Positions 1-10,658 of a stretch of 64,000 nucleotides of DNA are shown piece by piece; the first letter of the stretch is position 1; each line of letters begins with the position of its first letter. The translations under genes were made by a program, and so were the position numbers. The notes under the pieces were generated by a model, which did not search any database, had not been told where the DNA came from, and saw only the letters and a program-made list of their open reading frames with translations. Source of the DNA: Ichthyophis bannanicus (lineage: Eukaryota; Chordata; Amphibia; Gymnophiona; Ichthyophiidae); NCBI GenBank assembly GCA_033557465.1, contig CM066045.1, positions 129,725,596 through 129,789,595 of the forward strand, written 5' to 3'.

Positions 1-560
1 AGTTGCCAATCATAACAGGTCATACATGGCATCGGAAAGGAAGGCCATAGCCGACTCCAAAAGAGGGATAGTATCATCCAGTGGAAAAGAATGAAGCCTC
101 TGAAGCAGGGCTGGAAACATCAAGCTGATACATACCACCAGCTACAGGACAGTAGCCACCATAGTGAACTGGCTCCGCAACAATGAATCCACCTTGCAGT
201 CCAGAAAATCCTTTAAGGCTGATTCGCCTTCTACAGGAATGATCATCCATCTACTAACCATCATGACCAGTGCATTCACTTGGGAATGCCAAATCACTCA
301 ACACATTCCTTCTCCGGGAGGATGTAGATCTTTTTACACACCCTTAGCCCCTTAGATAGGGCGCTGGGAGAGTTCCACTCTGATTGGATCAAATCCTTGA
401 TCACATCCAGGAATGGAGAGACTGTAGTGGATTTTTGCGCCCCTTGAAGGAGCTCCTTCTCTGTGCTGAAAGCATCCGCCAAGTTCAAGGCAGATGAGAT
501 CCTGGCCATCAAAGCTGCTAGCTCCTCCATCTGAGATAGGAGGAAGAGTCCAGCCTCTGC
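1..560 (-). pseudogene. Degenerate retroelement fragment, possibly DIRS-type gag-like
   Basis: Read on the minus strand, about 180 codons can be followed across frames with stops. They include an acidic helical stretch (530-294) and a downstream piece resembling the 'DCKVDSLLR' segment of the gag-like proteins of DIRS/Ngaro-type retroelements. No RT, RNase H or tyrosine recombinase is visible, and the piece is cut by the window edge. The family call rests on a short remembered pattern. Another retroelement gag or an unrelated repeat is possible. Confidence 0.28.
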
Positions 561-1367
561 ACAATCTTCTGAAGGTGGGAGCCATCTGACTCCAAGTCAT
601 AGTCATAATCTTGGACAGCTCCTAGCTGCTCCTCATCTACAAGAGGACACCCCTCGCTAGGTGCGATTAGCCAAAGATAATCAAACAGGACTTCCATTCT
701 CAGTCTGCCTCACATGAGACTGCGCCCGGGGGCATCCAGAGGCCACAGGGTCTGAATTTCCACACCAGAAGGACTGCTGCAAAAGGCAATTCCAGGGAGG
801 ACAGTCCAAAGTCTGAAAGCTCTCCTCTCACACATGACTCCCTAACTTAAGGGGGCACAGCTGCCACATACTCCCCACCAAAGGATGATGAATGACTCAT
901 AGCATGGTCGCCAGATCCTCTGGCCGGCTGAATACACTAGCGAAAAAAATATTAATACACCTGTAAAATTTGAGCTCTCCGCGATAATATCTGTCTTACT
1001 TACGTTAATTAAATATTCTATATACTAGATACTCTATGTAGATTGTTGCCATACCATTTGGGAACATATTGCAATGAATATCATGAACATTTATCAGAAA
1101 AAACTTCGATTTGGAGTCAGACAATGTAATTGGTGTCTTTTTCTCAGGAAAATGATATTTTTCATGAAAGTGTCGATCCACTTTAAGCAGGTTTTATGCA
1201 GAATCTCATGTATAAGCTGACGGTTCAGATAATGTGTGCTATACTGCCAGGTGTATACAAGCTGTATCGAAGTCATATTTGTGCTTTTGTTATTTTTAAA
1301 ATTTATTTTATTTATTAGCGAAAATATTTAAAAAAAAATGACAAATGCTTAATAAAATGTTTCCAAT
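561..1367. other. Unassigned sequence before the Tc1 fragment
   Basis: No coding or RNA gene is recognised. From about 940 the base composition turns strongly AT-rich and differs from the sequence to its left. This AT-rich block (940-1367) probably belongs to the same Tc1-like element as the transposase fragment that follows. I could not define a terminal inverted repeat for it. Confidence 0.4.
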
Positions 1368-1397
1368 TTGGAATATGTTGTTGTATTTTGTAGATTA

Positions 1398-1740
1398 ATG
1401 ATGGCAGCAACAAATAGGGTTGACTGGTCTCCTAAAAAGAGAGCGAAAACCATTACTTTGAGAAAAGAGGGGTACAGCTTTCGTGAAATCGCTCAGAAGA
1501 TGGGCCATGGAGTGACAGCACCTGGTGTACAAAAGTTGTGTGCTCGCTTCAAAGTCACTGAAAGTGTTGCAACGCAGAAGGGAAGAGGAAGGAAAAAGTC
1601 TACAACTCCAGAAACGGACAGAATGATTGTTAGGCTGGCTTTAAAAAATCGTAAATCATCTGCCAAGGACATCAATCAGAAACTTATGGATCTTGGTGTG
1701 TCTGTTACTGATCGAACTGTTCGAAACAGGCTGCAACCAC
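1398..1740 (+). pseudogene. Tc1-like transposase, N-terminal DNA-binding part only
   Basis: From the ATG at 1398 the frame reads an N-terminal domain typical of Tc1 transposases. A basic helix-turn-helix (SFREIAQKMGHGVTAPGVQK) is followed by a basic linker with GRGRKK and a second HTH-like segment ending DRTVRNRL. In complete Tc1 proteins (about 340 residues) these bind the terminal inverted repeats, and a DDE catalytic domain follows. Here similarity stops near 1730 and the frame runs into unrelated codons to a stop at 1811. The catalytic domain is absent, so this copy cannot transpose itself. About 110 codons remain open with no stop. The frame is open further upstream to 1368; I chose 1398 because it lies just before the family-like residues. 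Confidence 0.75.
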
Positions 1741-1869
1741 TCCCACCAAAAAACCTCCAGGCCCCTAAGACTAGGGGGTGTTTAATAGTTCTCTTCCAAA
1801 CTACAAAATGAGGTCATCCTTACGCTGTGGTGGACATTGATGCCCGTCCTCTGTTACATCACCTTAAAC

Positions 1870-2063
1870 CAGGGGTTCTTAACCCAGTCCTCAGGATACA
1901 TCTAGCCAGTCAGATTTTCAGAATAACCACAATGAATATGCATGAGAGAGATTTGCATGCACAGCCTTCATTGCATGTACATCACTCTCAGGCATATTCA
2001 GTGAGGTTATCCTGAAAACCTGACTGGCTAGGTGTCTCCTGAGGACTGGCTTGAGAACGCCTG
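1870..2063. mobile_element. Short hAT-type non-autonomous element (MITE-A)
   Basis: A 194-bp element with imperfect terminal inverted repeats starting CAGGGGTTCTTAACC, so that its two halves fold on each other. It is flanked by a perfect 8-bp duplication, CCTTAAAC, at 1862-1869 and 2064-2071. The 8-bp duplication and the CAG...CTG ends are hAT hallmarks. The inner part carries an AATGAATATGCATGAG motif seen in other worn copies at 3.3, 17.35, 27.2 and 36.2 kb. Confidence 0.85.
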
Positions 2064-2071
2064 CCTTAAAC

Positions 2072-3309
2072 ACATAGGATGATTAATAGAAAGCTCTTGG
2101 CTGTTCCTTTAAAAAGAAAAACCCAGAGAGGCAAGTTGATGCTGTGCTTACACAGATTTTGTCCCTAGAGATTTGCCTCTGGATTTGGATTTTAACTGAA
2201 AGTGAGTTACAATCAGGTGCAGTAGGTATTTCTCTCCCCAGAGGGAGGTTCCCAACTCACCCCAGGTCAACCAAACTGAACCAATTCTTTTTTCCCCGCC
2301 ACTTACCAAAATATCCACTTTTGATTTAACTACTGAATTCCTAAGATCCATGCATGAAGTAGGGCGGAACGAGGGCTAGATCAGCAAGTCTAGTTGATTG
2401 GGATGAGGTGGCAGTTCTACTCAGAGGCCTACATTCTCAGTGTCTCATTTAGTGTCATGCGTTAAGTAGGTCATGTGGGCTAATGTGATTTCATGCAAGT
2501 GTGGAGCCCCATTCCATAACATGCATGTCCAGACCGTGGACACGTCAAAATTGAAAATGGGCCCCATTTGAACCTAAGTCCACATCCACGGGTCTAGACG
2601 TGCCCGTGGGTCTGGAAACAGGGAGACAGCACTTTGCCCATGCAGCGCCAATCACATCTATGCAGCATGCCCATGCACGCATCCAGCGCAAGGCCCACAC
2701 ACGGGTGCAGGCATGGGCCATGCGATATAAAGGAGAAACATGTCCCTGTAATATGAGACACAGGTAAACCTTTTGGACGTCCCTGTTCTCACCGTACTCT
2801 GAAAAGTTGCAGGTTTTGGATCGTGTTCATCTCCAGGATGTGCCCACGGATGCCATGCCTCCTTGGTAAAACATGCATCCCCTAAGCTGCTCTTCACACT
2901 AACAGTAGTTTGTTGATGCAAACTAGACATAAATGACTGCTACTGCAACCTAGACCATATACCAGTCCTCCTCAGACCCTGAAAAGTGCTCGGTAATCCC
3001 AATGCACCCTGACCTGGTATAAGAGAATGTAAATATGAACATGTATGTCCGGACATACCTTGCATCAAATGGTACTCGGCATTATGGTTTATGGCCCCAG
3101 TGATTCCTGCCTTGGTCACCTCTTCAAAAACGCTTTAGACTGCTAAACCAGCTTTTGCACGTGCCCCCTCCAACCTCCCTCCCTGACAGCATCAGCACAC
3201 CCCTCCCCCCGGCATCCTCTTTCTGCATGCTCCTTATTTTAGGGCTCAGAGCTGCCATTTTGAACCCAGGCTGCTAACAGGGCAGGAGCAGCTGGGGATC
3301 ACTCCTGCA
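2072..3309. other. Unassigned intergenic sequence
   Basis: No convincing gene. The stretch at 2480-2720 is relatively rich in CpG and in repeated words such as GTCTAGACGTGCCCGTGG, reminiscent of a worn repeat seen also near 4.7 and 7.2 kb. The open frames here have no recognisable protein content. Confidence 0.4.
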
Positions 3310-3500
3310 CCCCACTAGACTCACTTGACAAGTCATGTTTTCTGGATTATCACAATGAATATGTATGAAATAGGTCTGCATACGTAGGAAACCCATTGCA
3401 TGCAGATTTATCTCACACATATTCATTGTAGGAATCCTAAACACCCAACTGGCCCTCTCTGTCTCCAGGGGAGAATTGAGAAGTGCTGTTCTAGCCTACC
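3310..3500. mobile_element. Worn MITE-A copy
   Basis: Shares the central ACAATGAATATG...GCATGCAGATTTATCTC arrangement and the flanking inverted halves with the element at 1870-2063. It is much more diverged and no clean 8-bp duplication can be read. A poly-G run (about 3535-3547) follows. Confidence 0.55.
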
Positions 3501-5735
3501 AAGTAGGGTTTATGCAAACTGGAAATCTGTGTTGGGGGGGGGGGGGGGTGGAAGCAGCAGATAATAGAGGGCAGAAACCGTGATGCAGTGCCGGCGAATT
3601 TAGGTAAGTGCTGCATCATGGTTTCCAAGCCATTGCTACCAATGCAGGCCCTGGAGAGGGGCAGCAGGGGGGTGGCAGGATAGAAGGCCCACCTAGGGCG
3701 CCTCCAATCCTTGCACCGGCTCTGATACCACGGTCTTTCACATGCCCTGGTGAAGAACAAGTGGTGCTAATTTTGGGATTATGGCTTTGTAGTGAACCCC
3801 CTCCATTGGTGAGAGATAATAACCATAGTTGACAAAACAGAAAAGCATGTCACGGATTGGCCAAAAGTAGGGTTTCTTTTATTTGGTTGATAAAGTTGCT
3901 GTTTCAAGACCAGAAGATCACTGCTTCTAGTCCCAGCTGTGATATTTCTTTTTGTAGCTTTTCAGGATAACTATAGTATAATTTCAAACAAAGCAGAAGA
4001 TAAAAAAGCTTTTTACTTCAGCGTACCGATTTTCAGGGTTTTTTTTTTGAAGAGATGGTTCATGTGGGCTACTTTAGAATGGGATTGAACCACTAGTGGC
4101 CTGTTGGGGACTGTGCCCATTTCTTCATTTAATGCACTGTGAAAGGAGGAGAATCAACAGCGACAGAGAGAAAAAAAGATTGGGCAGGAATTTATGAAAA
4201 TGGCTGCTGTTTGTATTCTAAGCAGCTTTTCCTGTAGCAGCTCGCAATGGGAAAATGTGCTAAATGTTTCAGAAGTGCCATTATCAGTGGGGAACAGCTG
4301 GTCACAAGAAAGAGAAATAATTTAAGCTGTTTATTTTCTCTCTCTGTACGACAATCTTTCTGATTGTTCTTATTCTCCAAGAGTTTTAACAAGGAACATC
4401 ATTCATTAACTGCTCATGGACCAGTCCCAGCACAGTTTCTTCATATCTAAAGAGTTTTCATACCCAACTCCCTGAGAAATCCATTCACACCGTGCACGTC
4501 CTCATCGCAGATGTCTGGCTCAGAACCAGGGAAGTCAGGGTTCCTGCTACTCTCACTGATGCTCCTTGTGACACTGGACAAATCAGTTAACCCTCTGCTG
4601 CCTTGTCAAACATAGGGTTTCATTTTCTAACATGTTAAACAGTTGACACATGTTAATTTGTGTTAAAGTGCATTGTTATTAAATAGGCTTTATTTAGGAG
4701 GCCATTCCAGAACACGAATAAAGGGTTTGTACGTGCACGGGGAGGTTTGTGTGCCGAAAACATCCCCGACCATATTCTGAAACACTGCTGTCATGCACGT
4801 CCACAGCGCTAGCTTGGGGATCTCAGAACATGCCCAGAAGGAGCAGAACAGGGGCGTGGTCAGCCACAGAGATGTATTTAGAAAAGGCCCATGTACGTTT
4901 TTCAGTGCTTCCTGTAGATGCCTACATTATTCCTGTGGAAACGTGGTATAAGACCAGGACTTGGAAAAACATCCGCTCTTCTCAACAATGCGTCTCAGAT
5001 TGAAGAATGGTTTTAACAATTATGTTTGAACTGGTGTGACAATAGTCTGGAAAAACACAAGATGCAGTTTTAAGGAATAGAAAGCAGAGGTGAAGGAATG
5101 TTGTAAGCTACAGAAACATTAATAAACACCCTTTCAGAAATATTAAGAAGAGCAATACTGTGTATTATGGCTATGCTGAAATGTGCATAATGCATTCCCA
5201 TAATGCACATTTTTGAGACCAATGATGTTGCTGTTGAACATGTATTAGCGCTGTTTTCACTGCTGAATGCTCTTATTCTGAGGATAGCTTATTATTGGCA
5301 GGGATATGTTTTGACATTTAGCCATAGGGAACCTATTCAGATTCCTTTTGGATTATTTTTCCAAGGGTGTTCTAATAAGATCATGTATTATTGGCAGTGT
5401 GATAGGGCAGCCATATATCCGCTGTGCCAAGCACTGGGAGACATGACTGCTGATGTGCCAACATTCCCCGGATTGTTCCATGAGGCCTAGATTCCTAGCC
5501 AGTCCAGGATCTATGAGAGCTGCAAAAGTGGTGATATATCTGGAAGCTGGCTGCTTGATGTGATGGCACAGGGATCTCTCTTCCCATGCCCACACAGGCC
5601 TGACCAGGGGAACAATGCCACAAAGCAGATTCTGGGAAGGCAGACAGGGTTGCTCCACAGATAGCGGATGTATACAGACCGATATACGCCACAATGGGAC
5701 AGGTATAGGTGGGAATCAGATGCCATAGCCAAAAG
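3501..5735. other. Unassigned sequence
   Basis: No coding gene is supported. Around 4640-4950 the text (TTAAAGTGCATTG..., CATGTACG..., TATAAGACC) resembles old dispersed repeats seen near 7.1 and 38 kb. A 95-codon open frame at 5203-5490 has a somewhat hydrophobic, non-simple composition, but I recognise no family and it has no partner exon. Confidence 0.35.
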
Positions 5736-5737
5736 GC

Positions 5738-6185
5738 CTAACTACTACTACTGATGTTTTGTATAGTGGTACAAAACATATGCAGTGCTGTACAGACATA
5801 CATAGAAGATGGTCGCTGCTCAGCAGAGCTTACAATCTAGTCAAGACAGACAAGCAGCTGTAGAATGGTGAGGAAACACAAGAGATATTAGGTGGATCAG
5901 ATCCAAAATCGGCAACAAAGAAGTGAGCACTCAGTCTGTATTTGCAAAGGGCCAGAGAAGAAGCCTGATGTGCAGACTCAGGCATAGGGACCAGCAAGGT
6001 GAAAGGAGTGAAGTCTGGGAACTGGCAGTAGAAAAGAAGGGCACAGAAAGAAGCAATCTGACTGAAGGGTAGAGTTCCTAAGGAGGGGTGTAGGGAGAGA
6101 TAAGAGAGAATCAGTAGTGTGGAGCAGCAGAGTGTACTCAAAGGCCAGAGTCCTTCCAGGTAATTGACTCAGGCCTCCAGTTGCC
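5738..6185 (-). mobile_element. L2-like LINE 3' end, family B
   Basis: On the minus strand this is the C-terminal coding end and 3' tail of an L2-like LINE. The tail has the CTGTAAG...GAGCAG..GAC style block, CTGTACAGCACTGCATATG and a (TAG)n-type microsatellite read here as ACTACTACTACT. Upstream the frame preserves pieces like FCALLFYCQFPDFTPF and ALCKYRLSAHFF that recur in the copies at 8.7 and 55-57 kb. Frameshifted and 5' truncated. Confidence 0.72.
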
Positions 6186-7091
6186 TGGTCAGCCTGACTA
6201 CCTCCCACGTAGCAGTTAAGCCAATTCCACCCCTTGGCAGGCCTTTCCTGGTATCAGTCACGGAGGCATCCATGGGGGTTTCAGATTCTGAGTCCTCCCC
6301 CCAGACTTAGGTGTTCCTCTTCCCACTCCATTTTACCAGAGTCCTCTAGACAGAGGGCAATCTCTAGGTCCATGTCAGAGGCAGGGGTTCCCTCCCATAT
6401 TGCCGATACCCCCTCGTCCTATTTCCAAGGGGCTTCCCCTCTTCCTATCCCCCCATCCCATTGGTTGGAAACCCTTCCACCAACACTGAGACCCTGGGCT
6501 TGGGGATGCTTTTGGGCATCTGTGGGTGCCCTCCTTTTCCTGGCCCATAGCTGTAGGGATTCCTCTGTTATGGGACATATACCCTATCACAGATGCGTTC
6601 AGTGATCTTGCTGTTTGTGAGGATTAAATGGTCCCTTCTTCAAGAGTCTGAAAAGGACTATTATGGTTTGTATATAACATCTTTGGATAGGTTTTGCTGG
6701 TTCAATGTAAAGTCCCATAGCCCACAAAGAAGTCACATTGTTCTAGGCCTAGTATTACGTACTACCTGAGCTTTGTGCCACAATATCTCCTCCTTCCCAG
6801 TCAAATAATAAGTGCCTCCACACATGCAGCTACTTTTAATTCTGTTGGTGTGGAATCTGCCTTTTTGGGTGATTCTTGTCAGAAGAGTAATTACAGAACA
6901 AACACTGACATTCCATCAAGTCAATGTTAAACTGGTTCATATTGATGGAAAATGTTTTTCTTACAGATCCGTGTAAATATTTAATCAAGTATTTTTTTTT
7001 AAATTCTGGTTCTTATTTTTGACCAGGACTGGGAATGGACTTCATGGGCCTTCATTCACGACTACACAGGGATTTTATCCTCTGATTTTAC
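6186..7091. other. Unassigned sequence
   Basis: A proline/serine-rich open frame (6234-6605) lies here. Its opposite strand is also open and the composition is skewed, so I do not call a gene. The rest is AT-rich and featureless. Confidence 0.35.
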
Positions 7092-7850
7092 ATCTCCCAT
7101 ACTGCCAACACATTTAAAGGCATGTTTACTAAAGGTTAACAAGCATTAATGAAACTCAGGGCGCATTAAAGGCCACTGAATCCATAGAAATAAGAGGGCC
7201 GGGGGCACTTAACATGCTTTAATTTCATTGGCGCATGTTAAAACCTTTGAAGGCACATTTTAGAAATGATGTCCAGGTCAAAACATGTCCAAAAAGTCTG
7301 GGCATGTCCAAATTCAGGCATTTCAGAAACATGGACGTGCCTAATATGCACGTTACCAAGGACGGCTACCTAGACGTCCTCGCAATGGTATTCCAGACAT
7401 GGAATGCGTTCCAGGGGTCAGTATCCTAATGCAGTACAGGTTACCCTAATACCAATCACTTGTCTTTAATGGTATGGAAAGTACTGATGATATTAGAGTA
7501 CCATCTCCTCTACACCCTCTGAATGTTTTTCTGGCAAAATGAGCGCTTTGTGGATACATATTTGTGCTCTGGGGCAGGTATAAACTTGGATGGGGGCGGG
7601 ACGGGGGCGGGGACATGGAACTGTTTCTGAAATTGGGCACGCATGTCTGTGATCTTTGGAATACCCTGAATATGCCACTGCCACACCTTTGTGCTAGACA
7701 GACAACCCCAGTGTGGGGGAGGCTTTGTAAAATGCCTCCAGGGGAGTCTCCATGATTTGCAGGTCTGCGTACCCATTTCAGATGTCCAAAGCACAAATAG
7801 AGCTTCTAAAATGACCGCTTAGTAAACCTTACTGCAGCACTTCAGGAACA
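7092..7850. mobile_element. Worn MITE with TTTACTAA-type ends
   Basis: The left end near 7115 reads GGCATGTTTACTAAAGG. The right end near 7820 reads CGCTTAGTAAACCTTACT, an approximate inverted partner. The interior has no gene. It resembles the ends of the element at 37.99-38.68 kb. Divergence is high and no target duplication is resolved. Confidence 0.45.
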
Positions 7851-8249
7851 CTGTAATCATGGGCTCTGAATACAGTCCCCGGGTGTCACGTTTAGGCAAT
7901 AACCACAGCGCCTTCACTCCCGGGCTGTGAATACTGCCACTGCAGGACGCCCTGCCCTAGCTGCTCCGGGTAGAGGAAGCGCTACTTAATTTTTTCCTGT
8001 AAATCTTTGAGGATTTTCCTGGCACACTGATCATTAGGAATTAACCCTAAGGATTATGGATTTGACAGTTTTATTACCAACAGGATATAAATGAGTTGCC
8101 ACGACTTAGCTTTTGTATATGTTAAGGTCTAGTGTGATTTTTCCTTTGGGGATTTTTATGACCTACTTTCCTGAATTTATTCTCTTCAGTCCTATTTGGA
8201 TATATCCTTTCTTTTTTTTGTAGTCTATAAGTAGGTAATATGAATTAAT
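7851..8249. other. Unassigned sequence
   Basis: Contains a short loose inverted repeat around 7865-7940 (CTGAATACAGTCCCCGGG against CCCGGGCTGTGAATAC). Nothing else is recognised. Confidence 0.3.
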
Positions 8250-8345
8250 TGTTTTATTTATTTAATTAATTTATTTAACAGTTTTTCTATACCGCCTTTT
8301 CATTCAATCAAGATGGTTTACAATAAACTTCAACTTATACATAGA
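8250..8345 (-). mobile_element. L2-like LINE tail, family A
   Basis: Read on the minus strand, the piece ends with AGGCGGTATAGAAAAACTG followed by an (AAAT)n-like tail. This is the 3' end format of the L2-like LINE at 13.8-15.4 kb. Only about 95 bases remain. Confidence 0.6.
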
Positions 8346-8387
8346 ACTTGAAGAACGTTAATGGCACCTATTAATGGAGTCTGCCCA

Positions 8388-8408
8388 TCTGTCTGTCTGT
8401 CTGTCTAT
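8388..8408. repeat. (TCTG)n microsatellite
   Basis: About five copies of a tetranucleotide, CTGT in phase, visible directly. Confidence 0.9.
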
Positions 8409-8689
8409 TTGCTTGTCAGTCCCAGCAGTGGGTTTGTTTGTGCATGCCTACAGATAAAGATGAAGCCAGCAATAGAGCAGGAAAGAGCAGGGCTGCAGGG
8501 GGATTAAGCCCCATCACCCAAAGATTACCAAGGAAAGAACAATTAGTGCCACTGGGGAACAAAAGTGGATTTGAACTCCCGCAGTCATGGAGAAGACAGC
8601 TAGCACAAAGAATATTAGAAGAAGCTTCCCCGGCGGGAGAGGGAACGAGGAGAGAAGGAAAGATAGCATTTCCCCCCTAAACCCTCCTC

Positions 8690-9500
8690 TCCCCTTCGTC
8701 CTTTCTCAGACTATGTGGATAGCTCTCTACTCCTCCCTGTCTCCTTAGCTCGTAAACCTTGGAGTCGTCTTTGACTCCTCTCTCTCCTTCTCCACACACA
8801 TCCAACTGATAGTTAAAACCTGCCATTTCTTTCTGTACAACATCAACAAAATTCCTTTCTGAATACACTACTAAGACTCCTGTCCAACCTTCCATCTAGA
8901 CTATTGTAACCTACTCCTTACTGGTCTCCCTCTGAATCATCTCTCTCCCCTTCAATCTGTTCAACAATCTGCTGCACAGTCAGTCTTCTGCCAGCCTCTT
9001 CTCAATTCATTGGTTCCCTGTCCGTTTCCGCATCCAGTTCAAACTTCTCCTGCTGACCTATAAGTGCATTCACTCAACTGCTCCGCACTATCTTTCCTTT
9101 CTTATCTCTCCCTACACCCCTCCTTGGGAACTCCACTCTTCTGGCAAATTGCTTCTATCTGTGCTCTTCTCTTTTATTGCTGACTGCAAACTTCGCTCCT
9201 TTCACCTTGCTGTTCCTTATTCCTGGAACAAACTATCTGAGTCTGTATGTCAGGTGCCGTCTCTGGCCCTTTTCAAATCCAGGCTGAAAACTCACTTCTT
9301 CGCTGCCGCTTTCGGATCTTGATTCACCTGATCTCCCTTGTGTTTCCTTACAATTCCCCCTAGATGTATCACGTGTCTACAGCTACTGTGTTGTCCGTCT
9401 TGACTAGGCTGTAAGTGCTGATGAACAGGGACCATCTTTTACATGTATCTGTGCAGTGCTACGTACATCTTATAGTGCTGTACATATGTTCAGTAGTAGT
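8690..9500 (+). mobile_element. L2-like LINE 3' end, family B
   Basis: Plus-strand copy of the C-terminal end of an L2-like LINE. The reading, across frameshifts, includes DYCNLLLTGLP-like and LFSIHWFPVRFRIQFKLLLLTYK-like blocks, the conserved end of L2/CR1-group ORF2. The tail follows: TGTAAGTGCTGATGAACAGG, a TGCAGTGCTACGTAC block, and CAGTAGTAGTGG. No RT catalytic domain is present. It is the longest family B end in the window and a good reference for the minus-strand copies at 5.7, 19.0, 28.2 and 55.5-57.2 kb. Confidence 0.8.
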
Positions 9501-9504
9501 GGTA

Positions 9505-9895
9505 GAAGTTCAGTAGAGGGGAAATGGAGGGAGGGGGAGGTAGTGCAAGAGAGGAGGGGGCTGCATCAAAGGGAGATGGTGAAAAGGTGTTAGAAAAACT
9601 GTGAGGAACAGGGAACCAGAGACCATCCCGAACAGATTTTATATGTGAAAAAGCACACCACATTCACATGCTTGAATCCCACCCACTCACCCAAACTCAA
9701 ACACCACACAGACACACAAAAACACATGCACCCCACCCATTCACACACCTCTCTCTATCTAGTTAATTCCCATGGAATCCCAACTAACATATAGGCACTC
9801 CACCCACCTCCACGGCAAAACACACCTATTTGCAGTGTTTTTAGCATGCATTTTAGAACGCTCTTCCTTCGTTAATTTCTTTTATACTGCATGTT
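9505..9895. repeat. Simple purine-rich and CA-rich tracts
   Basis: A GGGAGG-rich tract (9515-9560) is followed by a CACACA/CACCCA-rich tract (about 9655-9830). No gene. Confidence 0.7.
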
Positions 9896-10088
9896 TAGCT
9901 CTAATCTAGTGTGGTAGGTTCCTGGGTAAACCCTCTTGGTGGGTGTGGATAAGGTGGGACTACCGGATAAGTCTTGTTATTTTAGTGAGTCCCAAGGGCA
10001 TAGATAATATCCCTACATCATCTTCAGTAAAGACTAAAGCAAAGAATTCATTCAATCTCTCCACTATGGCTTTGTCCTCCCTTAGTGC

Positions 10089-10485
10089 CAGGGCTGGCCC
10101 ATCCACTAGGCAAGCTAGGCAGCTGCCTAGGGCAGCTAGCCTGGGTGGGCGACTTTGTGCTGCTGCTTTGTTGCCTGTGGCAGGCCATATGCTTCAGCAC
10201 ACATGACTTGCCACTTCTGATCCCCCTCCGACACAACTTACTGTCGGAAGGTGATCAGAAGTGGCAGGTCATGTGTGCCAAAGCACATGGACTGTGGGCA
10301 AGAAAGCAGAGGCCAGAGGCACAAAACCACAGCTTTTTAAAATACTGTCACCGCCTACCTCCCCCCCACCACCCCCGAGATAGAATCAGCATGGGGATGG
10401 GACTGGCAGGGGGTGGGGGGAGCAGGGTGGCTTGGCACAGCTGGGGTTTCTGCCTAGGGCGACAGAAACCCTTGAGCTGGCCCTG
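10089..10485. mobile_element. hAT-type non-autonomous element inside CR1
   Basis: A 397-bp element with inverted ends CAGGGCTGGCCC / GAGCTGGCCCTG. Its 8-bp flanks are CTTAGTGC (10081-10088) and CTTAGCTC (10486-10493), which match at 6 of 8. The interior has two further inverted blocks (a CACATGACTTGCCACTTCTG segment and its partner) but no transposase. Confidence 0.78.
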
Positions 10486-10647
10486 CTTAGCTCCCCTGTT
10501 ACCCCTATATCATCTAATGGTCCAACTGACTCTCTCACTGTTTTTTTTCTACAAATGGACTTGAAAAAGTTTTTATTTTGTGTTTTTGCTCAATGGCAAA
10601 CTTTTTTCAAATTCTCTCTTTGTCTGACTTCTCAATTCCTTGTATCT

Positions 10648-10658
10648 AACTTGCTAGT
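10648..10658. repeat. Target-site duplication of the RTE insertion, left copy
   Basis: AACTTGCTAGT here is repeated exactly at 15447-15457. The 11-bp pair brackets the whole RTE + L2 + MITE composite within CR1, as target-primed reverse transcription predicts. Confidence 0.88.

Larger units (their letters stand above)
9896..10658 (-). mobile_element. CR1 LINE, downstream half (host of the nest)
   Basis: On the minus strand, 9960-10085 reads as the CR1 ORF2 linker between endonuclease and reverse transcriptase: acidic text with a FFALVFTEDD-like block. The element is interrupted by a hAT insertion (10089-10485) and resumes to 10658. The RTE composite begins there and the other half of the same CR1 continues at 15447. 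The two halves share orientation and lie in the right order. The minus-strand reading is interrupted and it is a dead copy. Confidence 0.72.

Noticed and set aside
16..355. Short plus-strand frames at the window start
   Set aside because: They overlap the minus-strand retroelement-like text and have random composition.
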